Origin: Dehalococcoidia bacterium
Lineage (GTDB): Bacteria; Chloroflexota; Dehalococcoidia; SAR202; UBA826
DNA: 9,387 bases
Direction of reading: 5' to 3'
Assembly (NCBI GenBank): GCA_012965485.1
Contig: DTSF01000214.1
Span: 1 to 9,387, forward strand
Under the pieces are notes generated by a model, which saw only the letters and a program-made list of their open reading frames with translations, was not told where the DNA came from and ran no database searches. This document shows positions 6,549 through 9,387 of the stretch, one piece after another. Each line of letters opens with the position of its first letter. Position 1 is the stretch's first letter. A program made the translations under genes and the position numbers.

Positions 6549-7246
6549 CTAGGGGATCGGTCTGTAGAAACACTTGGAATCCACTTTTATGATTTCTCCA
6601 AATCCAGAGTTAGGGAAGTGTCCAGAGGCTATCAGAGCAAGCGAACTTTCTATTAAAGCTATCAGAGATGATCTAGTTTCAGCTGATAAATTTTTGTCTA
6701 TGTCTCCCATAATGACGGCCTTTTCCATCGAAGAAGTCGAGTGTTCCGTTTGAAAGTAGGGGTTGAATATGCTCTTTGAGGTATTTAAAGGTGGGCTTAT
6801 TGAGCAGACCGCTGAACATTTCCCAATCAGATTTTCCGACTATATAGCGAGATAGCGAGCATTGGGAAATGTTGGCTTCCAAACCCCGTTGTCTTTGACC
6901 ATACCGGTACCCACATGATCCATATGGAGGTGGGTTAGAAAGACAATGTCAATGTCATTTGGGATGATGTTAAAGGCATCCAATTCAGACAACAATGTTT
7001 CGCGAACAGGCTGGTCAATGCCATGGTCCAGTTTTTCCAACCCGGTATCTACAAGTCTGGTCTTAGAGTTTCCTTTAATTACGCAGGAGCCAATATTCAT
7101 CTCGAATTTGGGATTTGAGTAAGCTGGATATTGCCTCCAAGGTTCTTTTGCAACAGTGGGGGAAAAATCTTCCCGCTGAAAAATCATATAGCCTTCAGAG
7201 ATAGAGTGAATGTCAAGAGTTCCACTTTGATTGAATTTACGGGCAT
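6549..7246 (-). pseudogene. Decayed metallo-beta-lactamase-fold hydrolase gene
   Basis: The pieces of one MBL-fold hydrolase (of the lactonase-like kind) lie in order in different frames. Piece 1 (about 7221 to 6860) encodes TLDIHSISEGYMIFQ, NIGSCVIKG, VDTG and the metal motif HLHMDH, ending at PNARY. Piece 2 (about 6851 to 6722) continues with IVGKSDWEMF and ends near TLDFFDG. Piece 3 (about 6729 to 6549) carries EKAVIMGDI, then DKNLSAETR, IASGHFPNSGFG and the natural C-terminus. Piece 1 is separated from piece 2 by an 8-bp tandem duplication. Piece 2 is separated from piece 3 by a frame-shifting deletion, and a second deletion lies inside piece 3. Together the deletions remove the TPGHTPGH-type segment and the region after GD, so an active enzyme is impossible without them. 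The likely original start is ATG 7246, overlapping the end of the propeller gene, but the frame from it needs one extra base near 7222. A truncated 115-residue product could still be made from ATG 7187. Confidence 0.88.
6844..6859 (-). repeat. 8-bp perfect tandem duplication causing a frameshift
   Basis: On the plus strand ATAGCGAG occurs twice back to back (6844-6851 and 6852-6859); read on the coding strand this is CTCGCTAT twice. Removing one copy joins PNARY directly to IVGKSDWE, which is what MBL-fold relatives have at this place. The unit length of 8 is not a multiple of three, so the duplication itself accounts for the frame break. Confidence 0.9.
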
Positions 7247-8262
7247 GTGTTACCTGCCTTTTTGAAGATACCTGCTTTGCATTTAATCCAACTTGGGGAA
7301 TTTAGCCCCGATAAAGAATTTGTGATCTGGATTTGATTTGTTCCATCGGGGTCCATAACGTAAATATTTTTCGAGCCTGATCGGTCAGATACAAACGCGA
7401 TCAGGTTACCCTCTGGAGACCAGGCTGGTTGATCGTCGTTGTATTCATTATTTGTCAACCTTTCAAGGTCGGTTCCATCTGTTCTTATTTTGAATATTTC
7501 AGAATTATTGTGTCGAAGAGAGCTAAACACTATCCAATGCCCATCAGAAGACCAATCAGGTTGGTAATCTGAAGCCCTAGCTGAAGTCAACCTTATTGTA
7601 TTGGTGCCGTCGATATCTGAAGTGAAAATGTCTATATTATGGTCTCGATATGTGTTGTATTTGATTCCTCTTTCAGTGATATCCCATTCCTTAATATTTT
7701 CTAGGGCGTCCCTATCACTCAACGGCCTCTCGTTTGTATATATGTCTGAATTACTGATTCGGTCACTGGTAAATGCTATCGCTTTCCCGTCTGGTGATAC
7801 GGAAGGTTCAAAATCCATTGATCTGAATTTAGTAATGTTCCTAGTTTGTTCAGAGAAATATATATCCAGGTGGGATGTATTTAGTCCAGAGAATACGTAG
7901 CCAGATGAATTAAAAGGTGAGGGGTTGAAAATGTATGACTCAAATTCAGGGTGCTCATACCACGTAATTTTGGAACCACCTTTCCACACACCTACTAGCC
8001 TTCGAGAAGATTTATTTGTGATGAAACTAAGAGATTTCCCATCAGTGGAGGCATCAGGGTTTATTCCCCTGATGCCATTTATAAAAACTTCTGGGACGGG
8101 GTCTTCTACAGAGACCGTATAAAGGAGGTTATCGTCGTCGTAAACAATGTAGGATTTTTCATCTGCACACCCGATGGTAAGAACAAACGAAACCCCCAGA
8201 ATTAGAAGCGCCTGATACAGGCGGAGGCGGACTTCACTTTCATCAAAGTTTAAGTTAGCCAC
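7237..8262 (-). CDS. TolB-like/PD40 beta-propeller protein with export signal
   Basis: Extracytoplasmic beta-propeller, probably a binding or scaffold protein; no catalytic motif is visible. Counting from GTG 8262 (341 residues), there is a hydrophobic signal at about 15-31 ending at C32 (LTIGC, lipoprotein-like). PD40-type repeats follow, each with [QE]P.WS.DG..I.F.S.R and then D[IG]....DGT...LT. They begin near residues 69 (degenerate), 152, 224 and 268, with a final partial one (LNSPSW) near 321. The stretch between the second and third repeats (about 175-205) is longer and charged. The frame is open to an ATG at 8310, but that start would add 16 residues and overlap the upstream gene by 56 nt. 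GTG 8262 overlaps it by only 8 nt and leaves an ordinary signal peptide. It lies in the minus-strand operon downstream of the flavin monooxygenase. The substrate or partner is unknown. Confidence 0.88.
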   Translation of the reverse strand: MANLNFDESEVRLRLYQALLILGVSFVLTIGCADEKSYIVYDDDNLLYTVSVEDPVPEVFINGIRGINPDASTDGKSLSFITNKSSRRLVGVWKGGSKITWYEHPEFESYIFNPSPFNSSGYVFSGLNTSHLDIYFSEQTRNITKFRSMDFEPSVSPDGKAIAFTSDRISNSDIYTNERPLSDRDALENIKEWDITERGIKYNTYRDHNIDIFTSDIDGTNTIRLTSARASDYQPDWSSDGHWIVFSSLRHNNSEIFKIRTDGTDLERLTNNEYNDDQPAWSPEGNLIAFVSDRSGSKNIYVMDPDGTNQIQITNSLSGLNSPSWIKCKAGIFKKAGNTCP

Positions 8263-9199
8263 TGTGGTAGCGAGGTACGATGTCTTTTCCCAGTAAACGC
8301 ATTTGGTCAAATGTCATTTCAGTGGGACATGCTGACCTTAATGTAAATTTAGTGGCTCCAGCTTTGATAAAATTGTCGAGCAATTCGATCAAAATATCAG
8401 GCGGGCCAAAGGCCGTCACGTCTTTCAAGTCGACATCTTTCCGTCGGACTATATTGTATTTATATGCTAATTGTTCAGCTTCTTTTCTTGAATCGGCAAA
8501 ACAGAAACTGATCAAGGCACCATAATGATCTTCCTCAATGTGATTACCAAATTCTAATGCTCGGGTTTTTATTTTAGGAATACTCAAAGACACTTCTTCG
8601 GCAGTAGCATAAGAAACTAGCCAGCCGTCACCTATTTTTGCAGTTCTGTTTAGAGCAGGTTCGCTTCTTCCACCAAACCAAATTGGCGGTAATTTTTTTT
8701 GAACGGGTTTCGGTTCGATAGAAACATTATTGAGGGTAAAGTGATTACCCTTGTAGCTCACATTATTGCCTGACCAAAGTAGACGCATTATTTCCACCGC
8801 TTCTTCAGTTCTACCTACACGCGATTTTTTGTCAGTACCGCAGGCCTCGTAGTCATTTTCTGTTTCCGGTCCTAAGCCAACAGCAGGCAATGCTCTCCCG
8901 TTGGATAGGTAATCTAGGGTGGCAATCTCTTTTGCTAATACAGTCGGATTTCTGAGAGGTAGGCCAATCACGCTGGTGCCAAACTTCAATTTTTTTGTTA
9001 TCGCAGCTATAAAAGACATCGCCACTACGGGTTCCAAGGTGAAAGTTTCCGATACTATTCGGTCGGTGAACCAAAGTGAGTCAATATCCAAATTCTCTAG
9101 TTCACTGACATAGACCCCCAGCTGGGCAGGGTCGTTAGATGGAAATGGCCACCCAGACATAGCCATACCGATTCGAACTTTGTCATAATTAATAGTCAT
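8255..9199 (-). CDS. LLM class flavin-dependent (possibly F420-dependent) oxidoreductase
   Basis: Luciferase-like TIM-barrel monooxygenase or dehydrogenase using FMNH2 or F420; the organic substrate cannot be told from sequence. The 314 residues match the family. Visible landmarks are GMAMSGWPF near the N-terminus (11-19), DSLWFTDRI (40-48), a GTSVIGLPLRNP segment (74-85) followed by AKEIATLDYLSNGR (89-102), GLGPETENDYEACG (108-121), RTEEAVEIMRLLWSG (130-144), the PPIWFGG strand (171-177) and AKIGDGWL (187-194). These are the conserved barrel strands and cofactor-side loops of the family. ATG 9199 is supported by AGGA and TAGG stretches within about 15 nt upstream and by its fit to family N-termini. 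The dehalogenase gene ends 16 nt upstream and the propeller gene overlaps the 3' end, so it sits in an operon. Large paralogous sets of such enzymes are a known trait of SAR202 bacteria, fitting a role in oxidising recalcitrant organic matter (inference). Confidence 0.94.
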   Translation of the reverse strand: MTINYDKVRIGMAMSGWPFPSNDPAQLGVYVSELENLDIDSLWFTDRIVSETFTLEPVVAMSFIAAITKKLKFGTSVIGLPLRNPTVLAKEIATLDYLSNGRALPAVGLGPETENDYEACGTDKKSRVGRTEEAVEIMRLLWSGNNVSYKGNHFTLNNVSIEPKPVQKKLPPIWFGGRSEPALNRTAKIGDGWLVSYATAEEVSLSIPKIKTRALEFGNHIEEDHYGALISFCFADSRKEAEQLAYKYNIVRRKDVDLKDVTAFGPPDILIELLDNFIKAGATKFTLRSACPTEMTFDQMRLLGKDIVPRYHSG

Positions 9200-9215
9200 T
9201 TAACCTAGTCCTTGA

Positions 9216-9387
9216 CTAAACTTCTAATGTTTCGCAAAGCCCATAAAAATCCCGAGTTATGATATCTGGTACGTAATCAGATTCATCATATGGGAGATCA
9301 TATCGATTAACATATGCTCCCCTAAAGCCACTGTGCCTTGCTCCTAAAATGTCGAAAGAATGTGCAGCCACCATCATGACGTGTTGG
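9216..9387 (-). CDS. Haloacid dehalogenase type II / HAD-family hydrolase, C-terminal part (5'-partial)
   Basis: Only the last 56 residues lie in the window; the rest is beyond the right edge. The frame reads HVMMVAAHSFDILGARHSGF, then RGAYVNRY and PDIITRDFYGLCETLEV. This matches the end of L-2-haloacid dehalogenase-like HAD proteins: the VAAH.(W)D..GA...G segment contains the motif IV acidic residue (D12 of the fragment) and is followed by a short strand giving the Tyr-Val ending. The tryptophan common before that aspartate is phenylalanine here. The family may hydrolyse 2-haloacids or other phosphorylated or halogenated small molecules. The nucleophile Asp of motif I is outside the window, so activity cannot be judged. 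The monooxygenase gene begins 16 nt after the stop, consistent with one transcript. Confidence 0.85.
   Translation of the reverse strand, partial: QHVMMVAAHSFDILGARHSGFRGAYVNRYDLPYDESDYVPDIITRDFYGLCETLEV

Noticed and set aside
6531..6560. Possible bidirectional terminator between the convergent genes
   Set aside because: Only a weak ATCCC/GGGAT pairing with a long loop is present; not enough for a call.
8263..8310. ATG 8310 as start of the propeller gene
   Set aside because: It adds a polar stretch before the signal peptide and overlaps the monooxygenase gene by 56 nt; GTG 8262 is more economical.

Overview
The window looks like a chromosomal segment of an uncultivated, AT-leaning bacterium, most likely Chloroflexota and plausibly the marine SAR202 lineage. 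This rests on gene content rather than on any marker gene. The evidence is a CcmH with the CPVCPG form of the active site, a stand-alone short CcmI-like protein next to CcmF, a small CPxCG/CxxCG zinc-ribbon protein, and a minus-strand group pairing a luciferase-like flavin monooxygenase with a type II haloacid dehalogenase and a metallo-beta-lactamase-fold remnant. No rRNA, tRNA, phage, IS element or CRISPR array is visible.

Plus strand, 1-6530. An inositol-monophosphatase-family phosphatase enters from the left edge and is followed 7 nt later by a membrane-anchored HtrA-type serine protease with one PDZ domain. Next comes a System I (Ccm) cytochrome c maturation block: CcmH (apocytochrome thiol reductant/chaperone), CcmF (heme lyase core, all four expected histidines present), a 111-residue membrane-anchored CcmI-like helical-hairpin protein, and a 391-residue exported protein with a C-terminal membrane anchor and a cytoplasmic tail resembling the same hairpin. 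Gaps are 0-40 nt from ccmH onward, so this block is very probably one operon. A small zinc-ribbon gene follows after a 94-nt gap.

Minus strand, 9387-6549, convergent with the first block. In transcription order it holds the C-terminal end of a haloacid dehalogenase type II, an LLM-class flavin/F420-dependent monooxygenase, a TolB-like beta-propeller with an export signal, and a decayed metallo-beta-lactamase-fold hydrolase gene. Junctions are a 16-nt gap and short overlaps, so this was also an operon. The last gene is a pseudogene. It carries a perfect 8-bp tandem duplication that shifts the frame, two apparent internal deletions that remove the TPGH metal-binding region, and a probable missing base near its original start.

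The two points most worth checking are the reconstructable decay path of the MBL gene and the pair of cytoplasmic CcmI-like hairpins encoded by consecutive genes beside ccmF, which may be a split or alternative CcmI. I did not find a clearly new defence or mobile system.
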